Below, piece by piece: positions 1 to 8,431 of a stretch of DNA of 20,694 bases. The stretch is from an uncultured Odoribacter sp. (GTDB taxonomy: Bacteria > Bacteroidota > Bacteroidia > Bacteroidales > Marinifilaceae), in the NCBI GenBank assembly GCA_905193145.1, contig CAJJNP010000042.1:1-20694 (forward strand), written 5' to 3'. The notes beneath the pieces were generated by a model, which did not search any database, was not told the DNA's origin, and saw only the letters and a list, made by a program, of their open reading frames with translations. Every line of letters begins with the position of its first letter. The stretch's first letter is position 1. Made by a program: the position numbers and the translations under genes.

Positions 1-233
1 ATGATGAGGTGATGTTGGGTGTTTTTCAATTACAACGTCAGCGCTATATTCGTGCTCGTGCGAATTATGTGAAGAATTTGATTGAAGCTAATCCAACTCA
101 GGAATTATCTCTTTTCTTGTTGCAAGATGAGTTGCAGGATAGTACTGATTTGCAGAAACGTTTGTTTAAATTAATCAATGTTCCTAATAAAGAGAGCAAT
201 TTGTATAAGACTGTTGCTGAAAAAATGCAATAA
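1..233 (+). CDS. C-terminal end of an unrecognised protein (5' end outside the window)
   Basis: An open frame enters from the left edge (first complete codon at position 3) and ends with TAA at 231-233, leaving about 76 residues. The GTG at 9 is in frame but has no special claim to be a start; I read this as the tail of a longer gene. The tail is hydrophilic and probably mostly helical, with many Gln, Leu, Arg and Asn residues, ending in ..TVAEKMQ. It has no signal peptide, membrane segment or motif I can assign to a family. A perfect hairpin follows 4 nt after the stop and a 160-nt gap separates it from the kinase gene, so it is probably a separate transcription unit on the same strand. No function is proposed. 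Confidence 0.6.
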   Translation, partial: DEVMLGVFQLQRQRYIRARANYVKNLIEANPTQELSLFLLQDELQDSTDLQKRLFKLINVPNKESNLYKTVAEKMQ

Positions 234-237
234 AGAA

Positions 238-257
238 AAAACCATGCAAATGGTTTT
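238..257 (+). terminator. Hairpin terminator of the left-edge gene
   Basis: AAAACCAT (238-245) pairs perfectly with ATGGTTTT (250-257) around a GCAA loop. A T-rich stretch follows (GTTTTCCCGTTTTT). It sits 4 nt after the stop of the upstream gene, as expected for an intrinsic terminator. The stem is only 8 bp and half of it is A-T, so termination may be partial. Confidence 0.6.
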
Positions 258-289
258 GTTTTCCCGTTTTTATTACTTAGTTGTTTTTA

Positions 290-315
290 GGGGGTACCTG
301 GGGGTACCCCTTTTT
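290..315 (+). repeat. GGGGTACC tandem/inverted repeat in the leader region upstream of the kinase gene
   Basis: Two 10-nt direct copies, GGGGGTACCT (290-299) and GGGGGTACCC (300-309), lie head to tail. They also form an inverted repeat: GGGGTACC (291-298) pairs with GGTACCCC (303-310) around a 4-nt loop, and a run of five T (311-315) follows. It stands out as a G/C-rich patch in very A/T-rich DNA 80-100 nt before the kinase start. It could be a second terminator, a protein-binding site or a leader structure; the sequence alone does not decide. Confidence 0.45.
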
Positions 316-393
316 AGTATCCAATTTTGGATAGAGTGATATTTTGATTTTTTTGTAAATAATATTATTTTTACCGCTACTATATCTTTTACT

Positions 394-1953
394 ATGATCA
401 AAAAATTGATATTGCATACACTGTTGGTTATCATGGTTGCAGCTTTTACTGCAGTAGTTGTTGTGCAGTGGCTGTGGATAAAATATGCTATCAAGGAGCG
501 AGAGAATAAATTCACGTCACAAGTTTATGATGTGCTGAATAAAGTTGTTGGGCGCATAGATGAAATTAATTATATCAAATACCGGCGCGAAATGAGTCAG
601 CAGTTGGGAGAAATAAAAAGTTATAATGATATGATTGTTGCCCAACAAGGTTCTGGAACGAATATTGGTTGGTATGCTGATAATCTTGTCAATTTTTTGA
701 ATAATGACTTAAATCGTTTGAGTAGTGGGCGGTCTTATCTGAGTAATCCTGCAATTCCATTGGTGCATTCTGGGACAGGGAAAATAGTAGACCAAGAATT
801 TATTATGCAAACGATTCGATCAATGGAGCTGCCCCAGCAAGATTCTACTTCAGGTACAGATTTTTATGTGCGTTTTAGTCAGAAAATGCAGGAGTTCATG
901 ATGCGTTTAGTAAAGGAAAAAGATCCTGAGAATGTATCCGTTTCGCAGAGATTGGCTAATATAGATTTGGCGGGGATGCTAGTTAATAATTTTCGAGCTT
1001 ATAATATTAATCTTCCCTTTACCTATGAGATTATGACTAAGCAGAATGTTTTAGATAACGTGAAAGCAGGTCGAACGGAAAATTTATATTATGTAGATTT
1101 ATTCCAGCAGGATTTAGTTAAGAAAGGTTATTATTTGGGGGTGCGTTTTGAATCTGTGCAGCCTGTTTTGCTCGAAAATATGGGTTGGTTATTTCTGTCT
1201 TCAGGATTTTGTATTTTTGGATTGTTATGTGTATTTATTGTCACTATTGTTATTATCATGCGACAGCAAAAGTTATCTGTTATAAAGAATGATTTTATCA
1301 ATAACATGACACACGAATTTAAAACTCCCATAGCAACAATATCGTTGGCAACTTCTGCATTGACTAAAGATAAAGTTCTGAATGACAGAGAACAAATACT
1401 TAAATTTAATGCGATGATAAAAAGTGAAAATAATCGTATGAATAAGTATGTGGAGCGAATTTTGCAACAAGCAAAGCTTGATCGTAAAGAATTGCAGATG
1501 AATTTGGTTGATGCTGATGTAAATGAACTTGTTCGTGAAGCAGTGGGACATTTTATGTTGTTGGTGCAGGATGCTGGTGGTTCGTTGGATTGTCATTTAG
1601 TGGATGGTGAATTAATCAGTAAGGTTGATGAAGTACATATGATGAATGTTGTATGTAACTTGATAGATAATGCAATTAAATATTCTGGAGGAGTTCCAAA
1701 CATAAAAGTATATACTCAAGTGAAAAATGGACATTTGCTAATAGGAGTACAGGATCATGGTATTGGTATTTCCAAAGATGCACAGAAAAAGGTTTTCAAG
1801 CGTTTTTATAGAGTGCCTAGTGGAAATGTTCATAATGTAAAGGGGTTCGGTTTGGGGTTAAGTTATGTAAAATCAGTTGTAGAGTTGCATGGAGGTACTG
1901 TTAGGTTGTCCTCTAAAAAAAATAAAGGAACATTGGTAGAAATAGAATTATAG
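394..1953 (+). CDS. rprX: Membrane sensor histidine kinase, RprX-like
   Basis: Inner-membrane sensor kinase of 519 aa that should autophosphorylate and pass phosphate to the regulator encoded 18 nt downstream. A first membrane helix (about residues 5-27) and a second (about 266-289) enclose a periplasmic sensor region of some 235 residues without a recognisable family motif. The cytoplasmic part has all kinase boxes: H-box MTHEFKTPI with the phospho-acceptor His307, N-box NLIDNAIKYS (422-431), G1 DHGIGIS (454-460), F-box around 467-474 and G2 GFGLGLS (484-490). There is no HAMP domain between the second helix and the dimerisation helix, or at most a very short linker. The ATG at 394 is directly followed by the first membrane helix. 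Length and gene pairing match RprX of B. fragilis as I remember it; assignment to kinase is certain, the gene name is not. Confidence 0.9.
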   Translation: MIKKLILHTLLVIMVAAFTAVVVVQWLWIKYAIKERENKFTSQVYDVLNKVVGRIDEINYIKYRREMSQQLGEIKSYNDMIVAQQGSGTNIGWYADNLVNFLNNDLNRLSSGRSYLSNPAIPLVHSGTGKIVDQEFIMQTIRSMELPQQDSTSGTDFYVRFSQKMQEFMMRLVKEKDPENVSVSQRLANIDLAGMLVNNFRAYNINLPFTYEIMTKQNVLDNVKAGRTENLYYVDLFQQDLVKKGYYLGVRFESVQPVLLENMGWLFLSSGFCIFGLLCVFIVTIVIIMRQQKLSVIKNDFINNMTHEFKTPIATISLATSALTKDKVLNDREQILKFNAMIKSENNRMNKYVERILQQAKLDRKELQMNLVDADVNELVREAVGHFMLLVQDAGGSLDCHLVDGELISKVDEVHMMNVVCNLIDNAIKYSGGVPNIKVYTQVKNGHLLIGVQDHGIGISKDAQKKVFKRFYRVPSGNVHNVKGFGLGLSYVKSVVELHGGTVRLSSKKNKGTLVEIEL

Positions 1954-1971
1954 AATTAAAATAAAAAATAT

Positions 1972-2661
1972 ATGGCACAGAAAATTTTATTAGTGGAAGA
2001 TGATCCTTGTTTCGGTTCTGTACTTAAGTCTTATTTGGAACTATCAGATTATGATGTGACCTTATGTGTTAATGTTAATGAAGGATTGGAAGCTTTCAAA
2101 AAGGATAAATATGATATTTGTCTACTAGATGTAATGATGCCTGAAATGGATGGATTTACTTTAGGTAAAAAAATTCGAGAATTAGATACAGCTGTGCCTT
2201 TTGTCTATATCACGGCAAAAAGTATGAAGGAAGATATGAAGTTGGGGTATGAGATAGGTGCTGATGATTATATTATAAAGCCGTTTGATTCTGAAGTTTT
2301 GATTTTAAAAATAAAAGCAATTCTTAGTCGTAGTAAACACGAAGAGGTTGAACAAAGATCTAAGTTTATAAATATAGGAGCTTATGAATTCAATACAGAG
2401 TTGCGTATCATTTCAAAAAATGACGAGCAGATAAAATTAACACCCAAGGAAGCTAAATTATTGGAGCTACTTTATAACTATCGTGATGGTTTGTTGCCTC
2501 GCGAAAAGGCTTTGACTGAAATATGGGGGACAAATGATTACTTTACGGCTCGAAGTATGGATGTCTATGTGACAAAATTGAGAAAATATTTTAAAGATGA
2601 TCAGAATATTAGAATTGAAAATGTTCATGGATCTGGCTTTCGTTTGGTTATAGAAGAGTGA
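1972..2661 (+). CDS. rprY: OmpR/PhoB-type response regulator, RprY-like
   Basis: DNA-binding response regulator of 229 aa, the likely partner of the kinase gene that ends 18 nt upstream, so the two are an operon. The receiver domain (residues 4-120) has the acidic pocket E9-D10-D11, the phospho-acceptor D53 in LLDVMMP, T81 and K103 in IIKPF. The C-terminal winged helix (about 132-229) is of the OmpR type: TPKEAKLLELL (157-167), the recognition-helix region RSMDVYVTKLRKYF (194-207) and the wing IENVHGSGFRL (215-225). All residues needed for phosphotransfer are intact. The genes it controls cannot be read from this window; the neighbouring A2M genes converge on it and share only a terminator. 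The RprY name rests on remembered resemblance to the B. fragilis system. Confidence 0.9.
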   Translation: MAQKILLVEDDPCFGSVLKSYLELSDYDVTLCVNVNEGLEAFKKDKYDICLLDVMMPEMDGFTLGKKIRELDTAVPFVYITAKSMKEDMKLGYEIGADDYIIKPFDSEVLILKIKAILSRSKHEEVEQRSKFINIGAYEFNTELRIISKNDEQIKLTPKEAKLLELLYNYRDGLLPREKALTEIWGTNDYFTARSMDVYVTKLRKYFKDDQNIRIENVHGSGFRLVIEE

Positions 2662-2684
2662 TTTTTTTTCTGAAGAAATTGTAT

Positions 2685-2720
2685 AAAAAGGGAGCAGAGT
2701 TTTTTTTCTGCTCCCTTTTT
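2685..2720. terminator. Strong bidirectional intrinsic terminator between convergent genes
   Basis: AAAAAGGGAGCAGA (2685-2698) pairs without mismatch with TCTGCTCCCTTTTT (2707-2720), a 14-bp stem around an 8-nt loop of one G and seven T. A-runs on one flank become T-runs on the other, so it works for both strands: for the two-component operon ending at 2661 and for the A2M gene ending at 2744 on the minus strand. Confidence 0.92.
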
Positions 2721-2743
2721 GATCAGATAAGAACCATTGTTGT

Positions 2744-5700
2744 TTATTCGTTGACAATAATTGTATTTGAATTGCTATATGTATTGTAAATAGGAGCATA
2801 AATGCTTTGCATACTTGCAATTCCGTCCTGATAGATTCCACTTTGATTTATCAAGGCAGAGTATTCTATGACATAATTACCGCGAGGTAAGAAGTCGAAA
2901 AAGAAATTGGTACAGGCATCTTTTACTTCTTTGTAATAAGATATGCCATTTTTATACTCGTATCCAGATAGTTGTTCTGTAGGCTCAAGGCAGGCTGCTC
3001 TCAGATCTTTTAAGTGTAGATATTGCATGTCCTGTGTAAGAGACAGGTTGAGACGAACAATTATTTTTTCTCCTATTTTTAAAGTGCGTCCGTTTGTTGA
3101 AATTAATTCTTTTTTGCCATTGGCATTGATGTTTTCTATGTATAGTTTTTTATCGATTGTAAGAATAGTTTTTTGTGCCTTTATGGTTTCCAACTTTTGG
3201 AATTTTTGTAAGTAAATGCCTCCCCAACTAGGTGACGAATTATGTTTTTCAACTTCGGCTTTGAGCATATGGGGAGAGATTTCATTAGCTGAATATGATA
3301 CTTTCAAGTAACCTGGAGTATTATTGGTATTTGCTGTGGAAAGTGAATGTGTCCCTATTTTTATATTGACCACATCTTTTGCTGTTAAAGTTGAATTTTC
3401 ACCAAGTAATAAGGCATGTATAGCATCTACTGTTGAAGGTATAGCCCCCCAGTTTTGCACTTCTTTTTGGCGAAGTAGCCATTGTTGCATTTGATCTATT
3501 TCTAGTGTATGGCCATTGATTTCTTCAAAAGCTTCCAAAATGGCTGTATGTGTTTGAATTTCCGAATTATAGAATACAATATTTTGGTTGTTTGGCCAAT
3601 ACATGCCATATTCTGGTGTGACAATTGCATATTGTCGCAACGACTCTATTATTTTTTGAGCCTGCTCTTTGAAACCATGACGTTGGAATATGGTTGCTAG
3701 CAGGGCTTTTTCATAAAATGAAGAGCGCCCCCATTGTCTAATAGCAAGTTGCATGAGGTGTTTATGAGCTTCTAGTGCATCTCCGAGAGGAATGTCGTTG
3801 TACAAGCTGCGCACATATAGATACAGGATTTGTTCATATGATATGTGTTTACTATTTTTCTTGTATTCTTTTATCACTTCTTTGTCAAGATATTGGATAG
3901 CTTTAAATTGCATTCTTTTTTCTTGTTCATTTGATTGTTTTTGGGCATAGAGAGTAACGCGTTGCATGGCAGTCAGAATATTCAATGTAATAAATGTATT
4001 GGCAGGCATGTTTTTGAACCAACACCATCCACCTTCTGTAGTTTGCAATTCTGCTAGTTTTTTCAGTGCTTCTTTTTGTAGATACTCTAGTCGGTTTTCG
4101 TCAAATAGTTCTGATAGGCTTTGCATGCGTTCTGTTTCGTTTTGTGCTTCGATTGCCCAAGGTGTTGCCTCTGCCAGAATAGATTTTAGTTCCGGATTTT
4201 TATATAAGGGGGAGACGACATCTTGTGAATTGTCTTTTTTCCATTGCAAGATGGCATTTATGATAGCTGGATTGGCGTTGGCTATGCAAGATGCAATGGC
4301 ATTGACATAATAGGCTGCTATGATATCAGTTGCATTTTCATGTGCTGGCTGCTGTAATTTGGGTAGAGCCTGGACTACATACCATATCGGGTTGGCTGTC
4401 ATTTCGAGTGTGAGCCGGTAATTGCGGCTGCCGGCACTTTTCTCCTTCAGAGAGAAGGTATGTTTGCCTGCAGTGTTGAGGAATATTGGTTGGGTTGTGT
4501 TAACCAGGACCTCATTGGATAATATGGGGATGTAGTGCTGTTCTCCGTCATTGAAGTCCGTACCTTTTGCAATGATGCGGCACACTAAAAGGTGATACTG
4601 CTCAGGAACTTTGAATTGGAAGCAAGCATTGCCGTTCTGTTTGGCAGCAATCTTGAACGGAGTCTCTCTGCTGACAATAACCTCGTCAGTGCCGGGAATC
4701 AATAGTTCGAACGAGACGGTGCCTTGCTGCAGCGAGTCGGATAGGTTACTGACAATTGTCCGAATTTCTGCTTGGTCTCCGCTGCGCATAAACCGCGGTA
4801 GGTTGGGACGCACCATCAGAGGCTTGCTGGTGGTGATATACCGTTCAATTTTTGCCGCCCCCATATCCTGTGTGGTGGCAAGTGCAATGAATCTCCAGCG
4901 GGTCAGGGCATCAGGAACCGTGAATCGGATGTTTACTGTTCCGGTAGAGTCTGTCTGCAATTGTGGATAGAAGAAGGCTGTCGGTTGCAAGTTTTTGCGG
5001 AGTTGCACCGGCTCTGAAAGGGATGGGACCGCTGTCAGTTTTTCTTCTGTTTCCATGCTGCTTCCCATATCTGCATCGTAAAACGACATCGAGTAAACAA
5101 TATCTTCCTCGTATTCTGGATCACTACTGCTTGTCATGTATAATAGGTTTCTGCTGCGTGGCGGGGTGTATAGATTCAGTCTGTTGAATGTGTATGCAGA
5201 GGTATAGGGATTAGTGTATTTCTCTCTCTTACCGTATGTCTCGGATTGTCGTTCAAATCTCCACGTTGGCTTGTCGAATATTGGAATGCTTAATGGATCC
5301 AGTAATTGGGGTTCAATTTGGAAATGATAGGAGGCAAGATTATCTAGTGAGGTATCATACATCATGGCAAGCACCTCAGCAATGGCTGTCTTACCGTGGT
5401 TGGTGATTTTCAATTGCCACTCTTCCTGCTTGCCTGGTGTGAGCTTGTCTCGGAATACCGTCGTCTCAATTTTCAGTTTAGGCAGTTCCCGTTTCCGTTT
5501 TAGCGGAATGATGTGTTGTATGTAGCGTTTGTTTTTTATGCAATAGATGTATAGGGTGATTTCATTGGCATATTCTTTCAGATATGGTATTTCTATGCTC
5601 TTGATTTCGTTGTTCAAGATAATCTGTTTGTTTGATACGTTCTGATTGTTTGAAAATACCTGGTAGTGTACGCAAACATTCTCCAGCGAGCTTCCGAATA

Positions 5701-8413
5701 GTATTCGTGCCTTTTCGCCGTTGTGGCATACGGTTTTTTCTTCAATCATCCAGTTATAGGTTGCAATGGGAGGTCGTTTGTCTTGAGAAGAGTAAAGGAG
5801 GAATACTCGTTGCTCTTTTATACCTTTGCATTCTGCTGTGAATAGATAGGCTCCCGATGGCATCTTTTGTAGCTGTAACGTAATGGAGTCGTGTTGCTGC
5901 ATGACTTTTTTCCCTTCTGCTACTTTTTTCTCGACTGTGGAATCTATTTTTGCGTTTGGCACAGTTTGTTCAACGAGTTTTTCCAGCCGGTAATGTATCT
6001 CTTGAGGCTCGTTGGGAGGGTAGTCGGAGAGGTCGATTCCGAATACTGCAGGTAATGTTTTGTCAATAATCTTGGGGATTTCGAGCATTGGTTTTGCTGT
6101 GTCTCCGTATACGGTGATAATGGTACGGCTCTCTTGCGTCTCTCCTTTGCTGTCTGTCAGATTTGCTGTGATGTTGTAATATCTTCGTATCCTTGGACTG
6201 ACATTCTCCGACATGATATGAGGGGCCACGAATTTTATCTCGAATTCTCCGGATGAATTGGTAATCGTTGTACCATCGGTGACAATCTTTTTCAAAAAAT
6301 GACGTACTTCGCCAATGCCGTTTATGGAGTAGTGTACTGGCTCATCGGTGAGGTTGACTCCTGAATAGCTGACAACTTTTCCTAGGATGCATATGGTGTC
6401 TCCGTCACGGTAGTGTTGTTTTGGACTTTCAAATCTTATCTCGAATTCCGGACGTTTGTATTCGGCTACCTTAATGTAGCTGTAATTGTTTTGTGTTTCT
6501 ATGCAGTAGGTTCCGTTCATTGCGTCGTTAGGGATGACAAACGAACCGGAGAATGTGCCGAATGTGTTGCTAATTCTGTATATCTTACTGATTTCTTTTT
6601 GGTTGGCATCTTTAAGTATGATTTCGTGTTTTTTGTTTTCGTTGGCTGTAAGGTTATCTCTTGTGGCGTTCCAATTGTAGCCTTTGAAGTATACGGTTTC
6701 GCCAGGTCGGTAAATGTATCGGTCGGTAATCAGTTGGGTGGTGGATTCACAGGTCTGGATAGGGCGGGTATATGATTTTGAGATCCTGAATACGTATCCG
6801 CCAGGATTCTCAGGATTGATAATCCGATAGTATAATACTTGGTCTCTCTCTTTTTGGTAGTGTACAAACCCCTTCTGGTCTGTGACTGCATTATGGACGT
6901 ACTGGAAATGTGAATCTTCGAATTTGTAGAATACTACGTCTGTGCCGGCAACGGGAAAACCGCTGTTGACATCCAATACCTGTAGATCGAATTGATTGCC
7001 GAACTTTTGGATTTGACTGAATAGTGATGTGGATGTAAGGATTTTGTATGGCTTGTTGAGCAGATCCTTGCCTTTTATGCCGACTGCATATATTCCAGCC
7101 GGCAGACCTTTGATATGGATAGTGGAGTCTTGATTGATAAGTTCTTCGTTTAGATTGAGTGTGAGTTCTTTATGTAGTGTGCCAATTTTGGTGCTGCCGG
7201 TGTAGTATTCCGAATAGTACTCGTGCAGTATGTTGTTGGGGAGTTTGATGATTTCCAACTTAATTTGTCGGACGTTTTTGTAGAACAACCGGATGGCGAA
7301 ATCTTCTCCCGGATACACCTCTTCAGGGAATTGGATGTTTGCAGTTCTCCTTTTCAATCTATTGACCATTTCTTCCAAGCGTCCTATGCGTGGACTCATA
7401 TTAAATTTCTGTATCGCCTTTTCGCAGATGTCATATATGTGGTTGTATATCTCTTTTTTCTCTTGAGGCTTTTTTATGGAGGATTGGTTGTAAAGACGGA
7501 TAGCGTAATCGGCTATAACCTCTACGACGGTGGGCTCTTCTGCATACTCCTGCATCATTTTTTTCAGCCTCTGTATGCACAGTTTTTCGCCTTCGGATGT
7601 TAGTTCGAGCATATTAACTCTGCGGATGCGCTCCAGGTCAGCCCACACCAGTGCTGCCGGTGCTTTCTCTCTCTGTTTCAGACGGAAAGCAAGTAGTTGC
7701 TGACACACTTTGAGGGCCGGGTCGCAGTCGTCCGGTAGCGGATAGGCTGCGAATGTCTCTGCACTACCATATAGTTCTGGCAGGCATGTCTGTTTGTCAT
7801 CAGGTGCTGGACGCCTGCTGGCGAACAAGCAAAAAAATCGGTGACACAAAAAGTCATATAGCGTAGGCTGCAAGGTGTCCGAGGCTGTACCCCTGATGAG
7901 GATGGCATCGTAGATGTCAATAGGGGTGGTTTGCAACTCTTTTTGCGGAGCGACGGATGCTTTGAGATGTTCCCGGATTTTATTGTCAAACTGCTTTTTG
8001 CTCCACGTGTTCATATCTTCTGGAACCTCGTCAGCCAATTCTGTCCGTTCGTCAATTCCCCATGAATTGTTCTGGTAAAATTGTTTGTATAGTTCTCCCA
8101 CGTATGAATGAAGTAGTGAGCGCATGGCTACGTCTTTCTCCTTTCGGATAATTCCCTCTAAGTATTGTATTTGTTGCTGATATTGATTGTAATCTTTTTT
8201 TAATGTGAAGGTGGTTTTTAGAATCAGGGCTTCTAAAATCTTGACATTATCTCGTTTTTTGACTCCGATTTTGTAGAGACTATCTGCTTTTTTGATGGCA
8301 GTTTCTGGAAATTTGTTGTAGTAGTCAATTAGGCTGTCTTGCTGTCTGGTTTGTGCAGATACGGAAAAACCGACAAAAAGCGCAAGCATGATTAGAATAT
8401 AATACGGTTTCAT
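2744..8413 (-). CDS. Exported alpha-2-macroglobulin family protein lacking the thioester (copy 1)
   Basis: A very large exported protein (1889 aa) of the A2M family (COG2373-type), proteins that trap proteases. Residues 1-20 are a Sec signal peptide ending VSA before QTRQQ; there is no lipobox, unlike E. coli YfhM. Next come a mainly helical domain (about 21-360), a series of macroglobulin-like beta domains including an MG2 motif TDRYIYRPGETVYFKG (563-578), a variable linker (1025-1136), and the A2M core beginning RKNLQPTAFFYPQ (from 1139). The position of the thioester reads HENATD (1358-1363), so the Cys, Glu and Gln needed for the bond are missing. GGWCWF (1461-1466) lies in the helical toroid, and a receptor-like C-terminal domain with RAACLEPTEQLSGY closes the protein. 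It is a paralogue of the gene 18 nt upstream and probably co-transcribed with it. Four cysteines (195, 210, 230, 237) in the N-terminal domain are absent from the paralogue. Protease trapping is inferred from the family. Confidence 0.88.
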   Translation of the reverse strand: MKPYYILIMLALFVGFSVSAQTRQQDSLIDYYNKFPETAIKKADSLYKIGVKKRDNVKILEALILKTTFTLKKDYNQYQQQIQYLEGIIRKEKDVAMRSLLHSYVGELYKQFYQNNSWGIDERTELADEVPEDMNTWSKKQFDNKIREHLKASVAPQKELQTTPIDIYDAILIRGTASDTLQPTLYDFLCHRFFCLFASRRPAPDDKQTCLPELYGSAETFAAYPLPDDCDPALKVCQQLLAFRLKQREKAPAALVWADLERIRRVNMLELTSEGEKLCIQRLKKMMQEYAEEPTVVEVIADYAIRLYNQSSIKKPQEKKEIYNHIYDICEKAIQKFNMSPRIGRLEEMVNRLKRRTANIQFPEEVYPGEDFAIRLFYKNVRQIKLEIIKLPNNILHEYYSEYYTGSTKIGTLHKELTLNLNEELINQDSTIHIKGLPAGIYAVGIKGKDLLNKPYKILTSTSLFSQIQKFGNQFDLQVLDVNSGFPVAGTDVVFYKFEDSHFQYVHNAVTDQKGFVHYQKERDQVLYYRIINPENPGGYVFRISKSYTRPIQTCESTTQLITDRYIYRPGETVYFKGYNWNATRDNLTANENKKHEIILKDANQKEISKIYRISNTFGTFSGSFVIPNDAMNGTYCIETQNNYSYIKVAEYKRPEFEIRFESPKQHYRDGDTICILGKVVSYSGVNLTDEPVHYSINGIGEVRHFLKKIVTDGTTITNSSGEFEIKFVAPHIMSENVSPRIRRYYNITANLTDSKGETQESRTIITVYGDTAKPMLEIPKIIDKTLPAVFGIDLSDYPPNEPQEIHYRLEKLVEQTVPNAKIDSTVEKKVAEGKKVMQQHDSITLQLQKMPSGAYLFTAECKGIKEQRVFLLYSSQDKRPPIATYNWMIEEKTVCHNGEKARILFGSSLENVCVHYQVFSNNQNVSNKQIILNNEIKSIEIPYLKEYANEITLYIYCIKNKRYIQHIIPLKRKRELPKLKIETTVFRDKLTPGKQEEWQLKITNHGKTAIAEVLAMMYDTSLDNLASYHFQIEPQLLDPLSIPIFDKPTWRFERQSETYGKREKYTNPYTSAYTFNRLNLYTPPRSRNLLYMTSSSDPEYEEDIVYSMSFYDADMGSSMETEEKLTAVPSLSEPVQLRKNLQPTAFFYPQLQTDSTGTVNIRFTVPDALTRWRFIALATTQDMGAAKIERYITTSKPLMVRPNLPRFMRSGDQAEIRTIVSNLSDSLQQGTVSFELLIPGTDEVIVSRETPFKIAAKQNGNACFQFKVPEQYHLLVCRIIAKGTDFNDGEQHYIPILSNEVLVNTTQPIFLNTAGKHTFSLKEKSAGSRNYRLTLEMTANPIWYVVQALPKLQQPAHENATDIIAAYYVNAIASCIANANPAIINAILQWKKDNSQDVVSPLYKNPELKSILAEATPWAIEAQNETERMQSLSELFDENRLEYLQKEALKKLAELQTTEGGWCWFKNMPANTFITLNILTAMQRVTLYAQKQSNEQEKRMQFKAIQYLDKEVIKEYKKNSKHISYEQILYLYVRSLYNDIPLGDALEAHKHLMQLAIRQWGRSSFYEKALLATIFQRHGFKEQAQKIIESLRQYAIVTPEYGMYWPNNQNIVFYNSEIQTHTAILEAFEEINGHTLEIDQMQQWLLRQKEVQNWGAIPSTVDAIHALLLGENSTLTAKDVVNIKIGTHSLSTANTNNTPGYLKVSYSANEISPHMLKAEVEKHNSSPSWGGIYLQKFQKLETIKAQKTILTIDKKLYIENINANGKKELISTNGRTLKIGEKIIVRLNLSLTQDMQYLHLKDLRAACLEPTEQLSGYEYKNGISYYKEVKDACTNFFFDFLPRGNYVIEYSALINQSGIYQDGIASMQSIYAPIYNTYSNSNTIIVNE
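4775..5005 (-). repeat. 231-nt block nearly identical to the paralogous A2M gene
   Basis: Aligned without gaps to 10460-10690, this stretch differs at about 15 of 231 positions by my hand count (about 93% identity). Most differences are single-base and many are synonymous. It encodes the start of the A2M core, from QLRKNLQPTAFF onward. Sequence on the 5' side of the genes (the linker) is almost unrelated, and on the 3' side identity falls to roughly 80-85%. Confidence 0.8.
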
Positions 8414-8431
8414 GGTCTTATGTTTTTTTTA

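Noticed and set aside
5632..7603. Several plus-strand open frames inside A2M copy 1 (and similar ones in copy 2, hutH and hisS)
   Set aside because: They lie antisense to strongly supported genes, lack known motifs and have no promoter or leader of their own.
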